Of a stretch of 64,000 nt of DNA, positions 42,791-56,100 are shown piece by piece; within the stretch, counting starts at the first letter, position 1; each line of letters begins with the position of its first letter. The position numbers were made by a program, and so were the translations under genes. The notes under the pieces are model-generated. The model was not told where the DNA came from. It saw only the letters and a list, made by a program, of their open reading frames with translations, and ran no database searches. Source of the DNA: Diphasiastrum complanatum (taxonomy: Eukaryota; Streptophyta; Lycopodiopsida; Lycopodiales; Lycopodiaceae); the NCBI GenBank assembly GCA_029204225.1, contig CM055094.1, positions 71,979,884-72,043,883 of the forward strand, read 5' to 3'.

Positions 42791-45446
42791 TGTCTTAAGC
42801 TGTATGTAAGTGCAATCGTTTGATGGCCTCTTCTACCATGTCCGGGGAGATAGATCAAAAGTATCTGTGGATGAGGGCGTGGGAAGTGGAGGTGGATTAG
42901 AGACAGTGTACAATGATGTGGTATAGGTCACCCTTGCGCTAAGATCTGTGATCTGGGGTGGAGGTGCTCGTGGGAGGAATTTGTACCAAAAGGATCTCGA
43001 TGAGGAACTAAATGCTTTGATCCAAATCCCAATATGCAGGTGGTGTGTACGGGCCCCAACTCCCTATTGGCGAGAGCCTATGGGTACATCGTCAATGTAG
43101 AAGGCTTGAGGACTTGGATGTATGTGAGATCATGAACATGAAGATTCTTGCAGCTTAGCTCTCTTACGTAGGACATCTCTCCAAGTGATAGACGAGGTGA
43201 AACGAATAATCAAGGTAGTTTGTAGTTTCTTTAACCCCAAAATGTCAATTCGGGCTAGAAAATAAAAATCTGAATTGAAACGTGAATATCTTGAAAAATA
43301 TAACAGATTTCAGGGTGAAATCTGTTGCATCCTCCAGCGAGTAGTCTGCAGATCCTATCCTCAAATTCTGATCCAATTCTGATCACGAATGGATACCCAA
43401 CTATCAGCTCCAAAAGATTAGGTCTTGGCGCCCTCAGAAAATCAGATCAGCCTCAAACTCTGATGATTGCTTGTGATGGATACATTTCCCTGCACCGATG
43501 CTGCAGGTCTGAGTTCCCACCACTTTGCTTGTATCTCCAAAAATCCATAACCAAAAGCACGTTTTTTGTTGGCGTTGAGGGAGGAAGAAAGTAGCACTGG
43601 AATGAGGACAACAAGGCAATGCTAGTAGGAGGCAAATCGATGACCCACAAGAGGATCCACACTGCTTTGATACCACTATTAGGAAGAATGGACAAAGGAC
43701 CAACACAATTGAAGAGTGACTCTGGATCTCCACCCACTATCCTGTACCTGGCTCTACATCCATAGGCCACCATATAGGACCAGCGCCCAACCTCCAGGAG
43801 GCCATGTGGATGCTCTCATGCATACTGTACATGTGGGCACATAGGTCCTACCTAACTTTTTAGGGACCCACCCTTAGTAACTAAGGATGCCCTCTACTTA
43901 GTGGCACTCTCTATGAATATAGACCAAGCCCTTTAGATCCTAGTTCCCTTTATTTGGCAATGGCCATAACCGACCTCCTTGAAATGGTGAGATCGAGGTC
44001 TGTCCGGGGGTGGAGGTCTGTCCAGTGAAGGTCTGTCCACCATCGATGGAAGCAGAGGTGTTAGCAGGGCGGGGTGGAGAGTGGGGGAGTTAACTCCCCC
44101 ACGCTTACGTGGAGCCATAGCGAAGGTTGATTGACTCTTAAAAAATGCGAGTGAGTCAGGTAAAAATAGCAGAGGCCTTGTCACAGAAAACAGCGATGGT
44201 CAGAAGTGGACCTTGCCTCGTTTTCTGGCTTCCATCTATGGCTTCCATCTATGGTGAATCTCTGCTGGAATAATGACCAGCGATTCTGAGCAAATGCTTT
44301 AGCAACACCATCGATTTTGATCAAGTGCGAATCTGGTTCAGGTCAAAGACTTCCTTCCTGAAATGTGCTCAAAGCTTAGTTATCAAGCGGAATCATTCAT
44401 CTGGTTCTCAGCGATGGCATGGCAGCGATCAGGATGGCATGTCATCGATCGGCAGGTGATGACATGGCAGCGATCAACGCTGGCTAGCAAGGAGCCGGCG
44501 ATGGCTGCGAGCGAGAGAGAGAGAGAGAGAGAGGTGTTTTGTGCATATCTTTGGTATAGCTCTACCAAGTGTTGCTCATGATGACAAGAAACATGTGTCC
44601 ATTGAGAGTGTTGAATAGAGTTGAACTACTGTTAAGGCCAGCTAGCCCAACAATCATAAGAGTTCTGTACATTGTACTTGGTGTTTCAGAATTTATGACT
44701 CAGTTGCAGTAGAGGCTAGAGCTTTATCGGCAATATCTTTCCTACGCTTCATCAAAGTAGAGAGTTATATATGTGAGGTTTGTACAGATCAGGAGATTAG
44801 AGTAGGAGATATGGTGATCTGGTGGGTTATACATGATGGCAGAGTTTTTATGAACCAGGAAGTGCACCAGGATATCTCCCAAAGTGTAGCCCATGATGGA
44901 CATACTGAATCTATCATGCGGTTCCAAGTTGGAGCTATCAGAGGTTAATACATTTTGAATGTTTATTAGGAGAGAAATAACCTAGTTGATTACACTGCTA
45001 AAGGAGGGTACGTTAGAACTTAGACCACAAACCCAGGCAGGAACAAGAGACACAAAGGCGGTTGTGTAGTCTTATTTTCCAAGAGCATCTAGTAGTTATT
45101 AGTAGTAGATTTTACATGGAGATGATTTAGGCATCGTGGTCTTCAAGAAAATTTAGTAGCCCTGGAAATTAGATTGGGGGTAGGTGATTGAGGAATCACT
45201 TGCTCCAGGAGTGTTTAGTACTGAGATTACTGGTACTACTAGTGTCACAAGGACACATGGATGTGCTAGTTGGGGCTATGGAGGCATTTTATGTACACGG
45301 AGAAATTGAAGACTGATTGCAGACAGAGACGGAAAGGCTTACGCATTGTCTTCTTTTTGAGTACATGCTCTTACTGCAGTTGAAGCATTTAAAACATTTT
45401 TACGATGCCAGAATTGTGCTCAAAGTTCTAGCTAATTCTCTGTTCT
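42791..45446. other. No gene recognised; old retroelement scraps possible
   Basis: Short frames only. On the minus strand TGGTATCAAAGC (about 43673) resembles a copia primer site, but no LTR could be delimited. A short GA run (about 44512-44532) and small local repeats of ATGGCAGCGATC (near 44420 and 44466) occur. 44940-45446 lies upstream of the zinc-finger gene and could hold its promoter or first exon; I cannot identify either. Confidence 0.45.
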
Positions 45447-45485
45447 TAACTCTTAGTTCCTTACGCAAAATGGTCCCTTCTTAAT

Positions 45486-48382
45486 ATGACTTTTGAAAGG
45501 ATGTCAATGTGTTCGCAGGGGCCCCAAACAAGCATAGTGGATCTCTGTAAGCTGTGTGAATTGCAGTTGAATGGTGGCTTGCAACTTGCATATCACAATG
45601 TCAGTGGTGCCCATTTAAAAAAACTGAGAGCTCATTTGAAGCAATTTGGCCTTGTTGGATATTGCTTTGCATGCAATGAAGAGCTTTCCAACCCAGAGGA
45701 AACCAATGCTCATGTTCAAAAGCAGGAACATAAAGAGAAGGTGACCAAGGGTATCAGAAGTACACGACCCTACAATGCTAAGTTCGTTTGTGATCCTTGT
45801 TGTCTTCAATTTACTGAAGTGGTTGGCTGGGATCTGCACTTGACAACCTGTGGGAAGAAAGAAGAAGGGGTCACACCGAATTGTCCAGGGCTAAGTTCAC
45901 TTTTACGGCAGCTTTCTGGATCTTCATTGGATGTTGTAAGCCCGAACTTTGAGCCCTTTTGCAGCCTCTGTGAGAAAAAGTTTGAGAGCTTGGACGAATT
46001 TGTCAATCACTTGGTGGCCACAATGCACATCCAGAATTTACGGATGTCATCCTGTTATGCCTGTAAAAAGGATTTTCTGCATATCATGGACCTTGAGAGG
46101 CATTTGTTTACATCCAAACATCAGACTAATGTACAATTTCACAATGAATATTTGAGCAGGAGAAACGGTGATGTTATCCAGTTAAAGCAAGGATATTCTT
46201 GTCAGCCATGCTTGATATGGTGTAAGAGCTGGCAGTGTTTTACTTTACATCTAATGGATGATCGACACCGCTTTTTTTCTTCAGCTAGTAAAAGCTTTTC
46301 TGGGTTAAAGGGAAAGAGCTATCCGGAACCGTCTCCTGAGCGTAATAGGGAATGGATGAGATGGAAAGAGCAAGCACATAATTTGTCAGCATGGTGCTAT
46401 TGTTGTTCAAAGGTACTAATGAATCCAGAAGCAACAGAAATACACCTTGCTGAACATTGCAACCAAAAGAGTGCAGAGTTGCAAAGTATCATCGGCACAG
46501 TGGCAAGTTCAAACGTGGAAACGACTGAAATCTCGGTATGTAGTCCCTGTTCTGTTGGTTTCAGAAGCTCATTTGCCTTGACTGTACATGAGGCCTTTCA
46601 ACAGCATAGTTCTCGAATTGCAGCCTCAAAAAATTCCAAGGTTTTGCCACTAAAATTTGGACTGGCTGAGAAGTTTAATGATAGTCAGAAAAATACTTCT
46701 GAAAGGGATCCTGAGTTCTCTAGATTGGAAAGACCTTTGTTCCAGAATGCTGATTTTCTTGCAGAAAGATACCATGAAGGAGGTTCATTAATCTCTTACA
46801 ATGTTCAAGCAAGATCCTCAGATTTCGATGCTTCTGAGAGCTCTATCATTCGAACTAAAAGTGACTCCAATAATATACAATTTGAAAGTAACAAGCAGCA
46901 GCTGTCACCTCAATCAGACATATCACTCATGTTAAATCGACCAAAACCCGTTACTTCAGAATTGGTACGCAAGAGTGTTACCCTTCAAACAGAGGAGGAA
47001 TCATGTCTGCAGAAAGATGTAAGTATCACAAAGATGGGGAATTTGTTAAAGTTCTCGATGAAACTATGGCTGAGCAACGTTTTCCCCCTGTGCAAAACAA
47101 TCATGGACACTTTTCTGTCTCTTCTGTACAGCACTGTACCTGTTTTTCCTCAAAAAACTCAGAATGTTCAGCAATACCACTTGGTTCAACAACTCTTGCA
47201 TCCGTTTGCAACCTAGAACATTCTGTTGGAGATGGTATATTAGAGCGAAAGGATGGAAAACTGAAGATAAGTTCCAAAGATGTAGGACATTGTGAGGGTT
47301 CACAAACGGAAGTCTCTGCACCCTGCTTAGGAAGCTCTCACCGTGATTCAACAGAGCCATTTAGAGACGCTGCGGAGGAACATAGATTTGTCATTGATAC
47401 TTATCCAGAATGCTTGAACAAAGAAAACAAAAACTTATCAAAAACCAGGCTTGATGCTGGTACTGGTGGTGATAATCATAATGCTGCTGCTGCTGCATGC
47501 AAGGCTGAAAATCGTCAGAGTCAAGCACGTACTTCTGTAGCTGAATTTCCTATAGTAGCTGCTGCAGTCATGTCACCTTCTCAATCATTGGAAGCCTCCC
47601 TACAATCTGCTATGAAAGTTCTATTAACTACATTGACAGCTTCCCTATCAGCAATTTCAGATTCTACTACTCCTTTGCCAGACAAAAAGAGAGAGCGAGA
47701 GAGCGACTTTGTGGAGGAGGAAACCAAACGTTTCAAGGTAGATGTCTTACGAGATGCTGTTGTTCATGGTCTAAGTTCTTGGCATCCTGATGAAAAGTCT
47801 TTTGGAAATAGCTCGAATGCACCTGTTGCTTGTAAGAATTGTCTCCAGACCAACATGACATGTGGGATGTGCACACAGTTAGTTGGTGATGCTAGTACGA
47901 CTACTAGTCTTGGTGGTAAAGCAGCTATTATCAATCATGACAGGATTGACAACGCCGGAAATGGTAATTCATGTGTGATTACAAGTGGCCAGCTGCGTGG
48001 AGTAAGTATGGTGGTAGCTGCAGCTGTTTTTCAACCTTCAAATGATAAAGGTGAGGTCCAACGCTGCGAGAATGGAAGTAACGCCACCAACCAACTTTGC
48101 TCCCCTGACCCTGGAAACTTGTTAGTAGGTAATTCACAGGGTGGAAATAGCAAACAAGAAATCAGTGGTGCAAAGACACATCTGGTTGGTCCAATGGATC
48201 TTTCCAAATCACCTCTGAATACAGAATTACACAATTATCCACCTGTTCATCCTGAAGTCAATGATCGTCCATCAAGCCCAGGGACTGACTTTTGCCCTAA
48301 CTCTGCCACGAATCTTGATAGTGATGATGAATCACATAGTCTTGGTGCACTTCAAGCTCGATTTTTTTCTGAGCTTGAGTAG
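45486..48382 (+). CDS. Zinc-finger protein with eight U1/matrin-like C2H2 fingers, possibly spliced or frame-broken
   Basis: The first frame (45486-47216) has eight fingers with spacing CxxC-x12-H-x5-H: residues C21/C24/H37/H43, 60-82, 159-181, 190-212, 239-261 and 352-374 fit exactly; 102-122 and 304-324 are variants. This spacing suits U1/matrin-type fingers, which bind RNA or DNA in the nucleus. The second frame (47003-48382) continues with KRERESDFVEEETKRFK, a nuclear-signal-like basic patch, and a CxxC...CxxC pair (CKNCLQTNMTCGMC). Joining needs a frame change: GTAAGT at 47019 and AG at 47074 would remove 56 nt and give about 946 residues. Start may instead be an acceptor at 45520 (TTCGCAG). 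Target unknown. Confidence 0.7.
47019..47074 (+). other. Candidate 56-nt intron or frameshift region of the zinc-finger gene
   Basis: GTAAGT starts it and GCTGAG ends it; removal exactly restores the reading frame (codon 511 to QRFPPVQ). 56 nt is shorter than usual for plant introns, so an ancestral frameshift is the alternative. The decayed copy at 283-2540 has the same ends and length, with several internal changes. Confidence 0.45.
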
Positions 48383-48655
48383 AGTTGTATTCAATGAATT
48401 TTATTGAATGATGCATGACTATTCTTCAATCTATATGATGTTATTATAGTACGTTCAATTTTCCTCTGATAAGAAAATCTCAATACAAAGAAAAGATTCA
48501 CTTTATCAAGCCTCTTTTTGCATGGCTGCCAACTCCTATTGACCTTTCTTTATGTCTTTTCTGTTGGCTTTGTTGCAAATGGTTCCATTTGTGAATTCAA
48601 ATTTGTCATAGAACATTCGCGACTTTTTTGGCAGCTTTGATTCAGAAGTAATAGT
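48383..48655 (+). other. 3' flank of the zinc-finger gene
   Basis: Shared with the inverted copy (about 283-560). Similarity stops abruptly at GTAATAGTTATAATT (about 48655), where the 48656-49943 repeat begins. Confidence 0.7.
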
Positions 48656-49943
48656 TATAATTATATGATGGATGGTTTAAACTACCTATCAAACTATTGT
48701 TAATGAGATTGTAACTAGACATGCTCAATTATGCAAAACCTTTGCTATCAAATACTTAAAAAACACCAAGGGGCTACATGGTCATTGTTCATCTGATGCT
48801 TGTTTGAAAGAAGCTAATAATGAAATACTTTGGACTACGTATCATATATATGTCACATCATAATCCATGTTTTATGTGTATGCACCTAGTCAAAAATATT
48901 GCCTTGGAAAGATCGTAAAATCGAATTTTTGCCCCATATCCAAATGTCATCAAATTTTTTGTCGAAAACTCGATAGAAACTAAAGCATGATTTGACTAAA
49001 GTAATGCTAGACTTTTTACTTGGGAAAGAAGTACTACCTTTTTCTCTTATGCACTTTTACAGCTCACAAGAGTACTTTTAGATGAATTACCAATGCACAC
49101 AATTGCTTCTTCTTGGTATGCTAACTCCTCTCCTTATGGAGAGAGTAGGCCATAAGGCAACCACATAAAAAAATATTCTAAATGTGGATATTATCCTTTT
49201 TGGACAATGTATCTCATCTACTAAATACTGCCTCAATTTTTCACCAAAAATAATTTTTGTGGTCCGGTGATATTGCTAAGTGTTATGATCCTCTATAAGT
49301 GCAAACCTTGAAATAACGACTTAAGTTGGTCATGGGAATGCAAGCGCTTTGAAGAACGTTTAAATTTATTATTGGTATAAGAAACCTATGCCAATGGAAG
49401 AACTTTTTGATAAATGATTGTGTAATTCGACTAGATGAAAAAAATTGGAGACAAGTATGGGAGATATTAATGGGTTTATGATGCTCTCCTACATGGTGTA
49501 GTTGGTATTTAACTTTCTATGAAATGCAATTTATGAAATGATTAGTCAAACTTGGTGAATTAGACAATGTGCATTCCTTTAAACACATGTTTCAGTATAT
49601 AGATGATGTATGCTTTCTTAAAATCCTGACCTATGTTGCCTCTAGAAAGAAAGCAACCACGAGTGGATGTCAATCCATATTGGATTTGGAATACCTAGAC
49701 ATCAAAACTGATAATGTCAAGGATGATATTATGAATTTGCCAAACATTATCGCAAAGTTTGACCTTGTCATTGGAGTAGTTCACATGACCAAATATAATC
49801 AAAGAGATAATTTGCCCTTTTAATTAGTACATTCATCTTGCATCCAATAGGCCTATCTTTACCTTATACAAAGTCTTTCTTCCAACTCATTCTGGCCATG
49901 TATCATTGTAGTGATCAAAATACTTTCCTTCTAAAAGTATAGA
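48656..49943 (+). repeat. Inverted partner of 7990-9308
   Basis: Starts ATATGATGGATGG directly at the end of zinc-finger homology and ends near AGTATAGACTCT. Family unknown. It contains an 84-codon frame (49569-49823). Confidence 0.85.
49569..49823 (+). CDS. Short hypothetical frame inside the inverted repeat
   Basis: 84 codons from ATG, including FQYIDDVCFLKILTYV and the charged EYLDIKTDNVKDDIMN. No recognised domain. Upstream in-frame sequence has stops, so it may be the end of a longer ancient transposon protein. The partner copy on the other side of the window has a one-base insertion breaking it, so no selection is evident. Low expectation that it is a real gene. Confidence 0.25.
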   Translation: MHSFKHMFQYIDDVCFLKILTYVASRKKATTSGCQSILDLEYLDIKTDNVKDDIMNLPNIIAKFDLVIGVVHMTKYNQRDNLPF

Positions 49944-50134
49944 CTCTGGTTAGTGCTTTTAAAAAAAAAAATTTCATGAGAGTAAAGTATGCAAAATTGT
50001 GAGAAGCACCTTTAGAAATAACGCCTAATTTTAACTTAATTGACAATGTAGACTTATTTTTGTGGATAGTTAGCATTCTCTTTTAGGGGTGCTAACTACC
50101 CCCCGAAAAGCCCTGCTGATTGCAAACGGTTGTT

Positions 50135-51331
<1,197 letters not shown>

Positions 51332-51987
51332 TGTGAAAATTGTCAACATTTCCTAGCTAGTTTGAGGCCTAAATTGGCTAAAATTGTAAATAGTTTTGGT
51401 TCTGGAGTTTCACACGTGTGAACCAGGCCACAATGTTTTTATTTACTGTATTTTTTCAGTATGATGAAGTGTCAAACTTCATACCCTTCAAAATGAGACC
51501 ATTTTGATGCATTTTGGTCATATAAGCCATTTTTAGCTATTTTTCCTATATAGGGAATATCTAGGGTCAAGTACCTTCTAGAGAGAGGAGAGAGAGTCAT
51601 CTTCCTCATCCATAAATAGTAGGGAAGTCGTGGAGAACAGGTTGGAGAAACCTTTTGTATGCTTCATTGAGATCAATAGATCATTGTCATTGTTTCTTCC
51701 TCCATTGAGAGCATTGTTGTGTGTATTGTCTTCAAGCTATTGTGTATGATCTTAGGTGCTTTCCAAAAGTGATAGGCTGATGTATTATGGACTGTATAAT
51801 GCTATTTTGGGCCGCACTTGATGTTTATGGAAGTTTCCATTTGTGATAAATGCTTTTTGATCAAGTTCTTTGCATTCTAGGTAGCATAGAATGTGTTGCC
51901 AATTCCTAGCTTATGTAGTTTGGAGTGCAAGCATTCAAGCCAATGATCTTGGAGTTTAGATCCACTTAGGATCTGTATTTTTTCACA
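51332..51987 (+). repeat. 5' LTR of the intact copia
   Basis: TGTGAAAATTGTC to TTTTTTCACA, with the 6-bp inverted ends TGTGAA/TTCACA. Includes the palindrome TTCACACGTGTGAA (about 51409) and a TATA-like ATAAATA near 51612, plausible promoter parts. Confidence 0.97.
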
Positions 51988-51999
51988 TGGTATCAGAGC
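51988..51999 (+). other. Primer-binding site of the intact copia
   Basis: TGGTATCAGAGC abuts the 5' LTR; complementary to the 3' end of plant initiator tRNA-Met. Confidence 0.95.
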
Positions 52000-53159
52000 T
52001 GGTTGGCTTCTATTTACAGTAAGTATTCCATTTTTGGTGATATTTGGATGTTTGATCAAGTTCTAGCATGATTTTGCATTGCTTTGTTGATCAAATCTTA
52101 CTAACCTTTGTTTTGTGAGTTGAACTTGTGGATCAAAAGCATATTTCAGGTCTATTGAAGATCAGAGGCTGAAAAGAAACTATTTTGGATCAGATCATAA
52201 CACCTAATCATTTGTGATTGTGAGGCTTGTGCATATTCAATACTAACAATGTTCTTTTCAATCCTATTGTTGACAATCTCCATTCTTGGATGAACACTCT
52301 CCTTAAGTGGATGAAACTTCTCCTTAAGTGGATGACAAATGCTCTTTTGAGTGAGTTGTAATTCTCCTAAAGGCTGAGCAAAGCTCCCATTTGGATGAAA
52401 GATCCCCTTTTTTGGGTGAACATATTGTAAGCTCCATTGTGAAGAGCATATTGTAAAGATTGTCATCAATTTTGGCATAAATTTTGGTGTACTTTGTTGA
52501 GCATGTAAGTAACTCTCCTTATGTAATTTGATTGGAGCATTTGCTGGAAGGTGTTAACCATTATGCAAGTGTGTTTTCAGGTTCTTAACAGGTTGAGGAA
52601 CATTCTCATGTGAAGTGATCTTAGATCTACATCTAAACACCAAGATTTGACAAGATAGTGAAGCTAGTCTTGTGATTCACTAAGTGTGCTCATTCATTCA
52701 CCTCTAAATCTTGTATTTATCACTTGCTGGAGTTTATAAACTTTTAGAAGTGTGGTTTACATGTGGTTTTACAGGTTGAATCATTATCTTAGTGTGTTGA
52801 TCATATGTTGATCAAGTTTGTTCATTACTAGGTAATCTTGGCATCCTAGTTTTGGGTATTTTCTAAGAATGCAAGTAACTCTTCACACCATAACTTGATT
52901 TGGTCACTTGCTGGAAAGTTTGAGAGCTTAAGCAAGAGTGTGTTCAGGTTGGTTTGATTTTGTAATCCATTCTTAGTGTGTGCAAAGTGTTGCATGTGTT
53001 TCAATCTTCCTTTCTATGCTTGGAAACCATCTAGGTTCAAGATAGAAGTGTTTTAGGGTCCTAAATCTTCATAGATCTCTTTATCTATCATTTGTTGAGA
53101 GAAAAGTGAGTGCTAAGTGCTTTAGGACAGAACCTAAAAGTTGAAGAAACATTAGAATC
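52000..53159 (+). other. Leader of the intact copia with three related sub-repeats
   Basis: Non-coding in the sense direction. Three diverged units (about 52501-52595, 52700-52779, 52870-52952) share the pattern AAGTAACTCT or a similar start, then ACTTGCTGGA, then AAGTGTG followed by CAGGTTG. Such leader repeats could carry packaging or dimerisation signals; that is inference. Confidence 0.6.
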
Positions 53160-56100
53160 ATGGCTTCCAATGGTGGGATCATGCTAGAGTCTAGTGAAAG
53201 GTTGAGTTCATCAAACTACTCTACTTGGAAAGTGAGGATGGAGTCCTTACTTGAGTTGAATGAACTCATGGACATAGTTGCAGAAATTGAAGAGAGACCT
53301 CTCACACTTCAAGAGCAACAAAGGTTTGATAAGAAGGCCAAAAGGGCTCTTCATATCATTAAAATGAATGTTACAAATGAACTTCTCAAGGAAGTTGGAA
53401 AGTGTCAAAGTGCAAGTGAGGCATGGAATGCCTTAAAGAAGCTCTTTGAATCAAAGTCCACATCTAGGGTATTGACCCTAAGGAGACAAATATTTTCTAG
53501 TAGGAAAAGAGAGGGTGAAAGTGCTCATGCATTTATCTTGAGAGTTAAGTCCCTAAGTGATGATTTAGCATGCATTGATGAGAACATAAAAGATGGTGAA
53601 ATAGTCCAAGTTATGTTGAATGGTTTGCTAAATGAACATGCTAACCTTGTGCAAAGTTTTGCCATTCAAAGAGTCTTGCCAAGTGTGGTTGACTTGCAAG
53701 AAATCTTATTGGCTGAAGAACATAGGTTGCAATCAAAGCTTGATGGTGCATCCTTGCAAGGTGGAGGTGAAGAGGCTTTCTTCACAAAAGGCAAATTCAA
53801 GGGCAAAGGTAAAGGCAAAGGGAAATGGTCCAAAGGTGGTAACTTTGATCATGATGATCACTCTTCCTCTTCCTCTTCTACTAAGAACAATAAGTCAAAG
53901 TTCAAGTGCTTTTATTGTGGGATAAAAGGTCATTTTGCAAATGAATGTTATAAGAAGAAAAGAGAGCAAGGAGAGAGGCAAGGAAATCTTACAATAGATG
54001 AGGAAGAACATAACACATGTGAATCACTTGTTATGACTTCAAGTTTGTTAGCCAACATAGATGATAATGATCCTTGGTGGATTGATAGTGGAGCCTCATC
54101 TCACATGACAATACATAAGGAATACTTTACATCCTTATTGTCTTATGAGGGAGAAGGTAACATCATCTACACTGCAAATGATGGTCAATGTGACATCAAA
54201 GGCATAGGCACTATTCCTATTTCCCTTTCAACAAATAGGAAAGCAAATCTTGAAAATGTTTTGTACATTCCTTCAATCACTAAGAATTTGCTTAGTGTAA
54301 GTCAAATGATTGACAAAGGACTTGATGTGGAGTTCATTGGAGATGCATGTTTGATAAGTAAATGTGGATCCTTGATTGCTCAAGGTAGGAGGCATGGTAA
54401 ACTTTTCAAGCTTGATGCATGTGTGATCTCTAATCATGAAGGATGTATGGCTAGGGAGCAATTGACAAACCAAGAAGTTTGGCACAAGAGGTTGGGCCAT
54501 CCCAACTTCAAATCTTTGGAGGTAATGGCAAAGAAAGAGCTTGTTCTTGGTCTCCCTAAAAGTCTTGTTGCAAACAATAGTGTTTGTGAACATTGTGCCT
54601 TGTCCAAATCTCATAGACTTGCTTATTCTAGATCTACTTCTAGATCTAAAGAAGCTTTTCAACTTGTGCATTATGATATTCATTCTTCTAGTACAACTAG
54701 CAATGGTGGGGCAAAGATGTATGCAACTTTCATTGATGACTTTAGTAGGTATACTTGGATCTATCTTCTTAAAAGTAAGGATGAAGTGTTTGCTGCATTT
54801 GTCAAGTTCAAGAATGAAATGGAAAACCAATTCAATACAAAGATCAAATGCTTAAGATCTGATAATGGAGGGGAATACACCTCAAATAGGTTCAAAGACT
54901 TTTGTATAGCACATGGGATTAAGAGGGAGATGTCTAGTCCTAGGACTCCACAACAGAATGGAGTGGCCGAGAGGAAGAATAGAACCCTTTGTGAATGTGC
55001 CAAGGCAATGAGACTACATGCTAATCTTGCTAAGTCTTTTTGGGGGGAAGCTTTAGCATGTGCTAACTATCTATGTAATAGATGGACAAGTGCTTCCTTG
55101 GATGGTAAAACTCCTCATGAGGTTCTTTATGGTAGAAGGCCGAGTGTCAAGCATTGTAGGATCTTTGGATGTACATGTTTTGTCAATATCACACTTGATG
55201 ATAGAACTAAAGAAGATCCTTCATCAAAGAAGGGTGTGTTTGTTGGCTATAGTGAAGTAAGCAAGGCTTACAAAGTGTACATTCCTTCTACAAAGAAAGT
55301 TGTCATAAGTAGGGATGTCATCTTTCATGAAGAGAATGTTTCCAATGTTGTTGATGTTGATGTTGATGTGCCTACTAATCATCATGATGTGCAAGATGTC
55401 TTGGATGAAGATGGAGATGCCACTCCAAAGCAAACTTCAAGGAAGACTCAAAGGCAAAGGGCTAAGCCATCAAGGCTAACCTATGATGAAAAAGGAAAGC
55501 AAGTGGTGGACAACTCTAACTTTGCTTTTCTTACCTCTTTTGATGAACCAACTTGTGTAGGTGAAGCAATTCAAAAGAAGGAATGGATCCAAGCCATGGA
55601 TCATGAGCATCAAGCACTCATCAAAAGCAACACATGGAGGTTGGTAAAGCTTCCAAAGGACAAGAAGGCAATTGGTTGTAAGTGGATCTTCAAGATCAAG
55701 ACAAATCAAGATGGATCAATCAACAAGTACAAGGCAAGGTTGGTGGCAAAGGGGTATGCTCAAGAATATGGTATTGACTATGATGAGACCTTTGCACTCG
55801 TGGCAAAGATGGTAACTATTCGAATCCTAATCTCTCTTGCAACTCTTCATGATTGGGATATGTGGCAAATGGATGTTACTAATGCCTTCTTGAATGGTGA
55901 TCTTGAAGAAGATATTTACATGGAGCAACCCGAGGGCTATGTTTCACATGATGAGCCTAATCATGTGTGCTATCTCCAAAAGAGTTTGTATGGGCTAAAG
56001 CAAGCACCAAGGAGTTGGTATGCTAAGCTCAATTCCTTCTTACTTTCTCAAAACTTTGTTATGAGTGAGTATGATCATTCTCTCTACTTTATATTGAATG

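Noticed and set aside
43434-43773. Two overlapping antisense frames of about 100 codons
   Set aside because: No domain, overlapping in different frames, surrounded by decayed sequence; chance frames are likely.
52152-52478. 108-codon antisense frame in the copia leader
   Set aside because: Repetitive low-complexity content (HPLKE, HPKKG) arising from short leader repeats; no support as a gene.
54273-54830. 185-codon antisense frame inside the intact copia
   Set aside because: It lies opposite a conserved gag-pol frame and has no domain; a shadow of codon bias.
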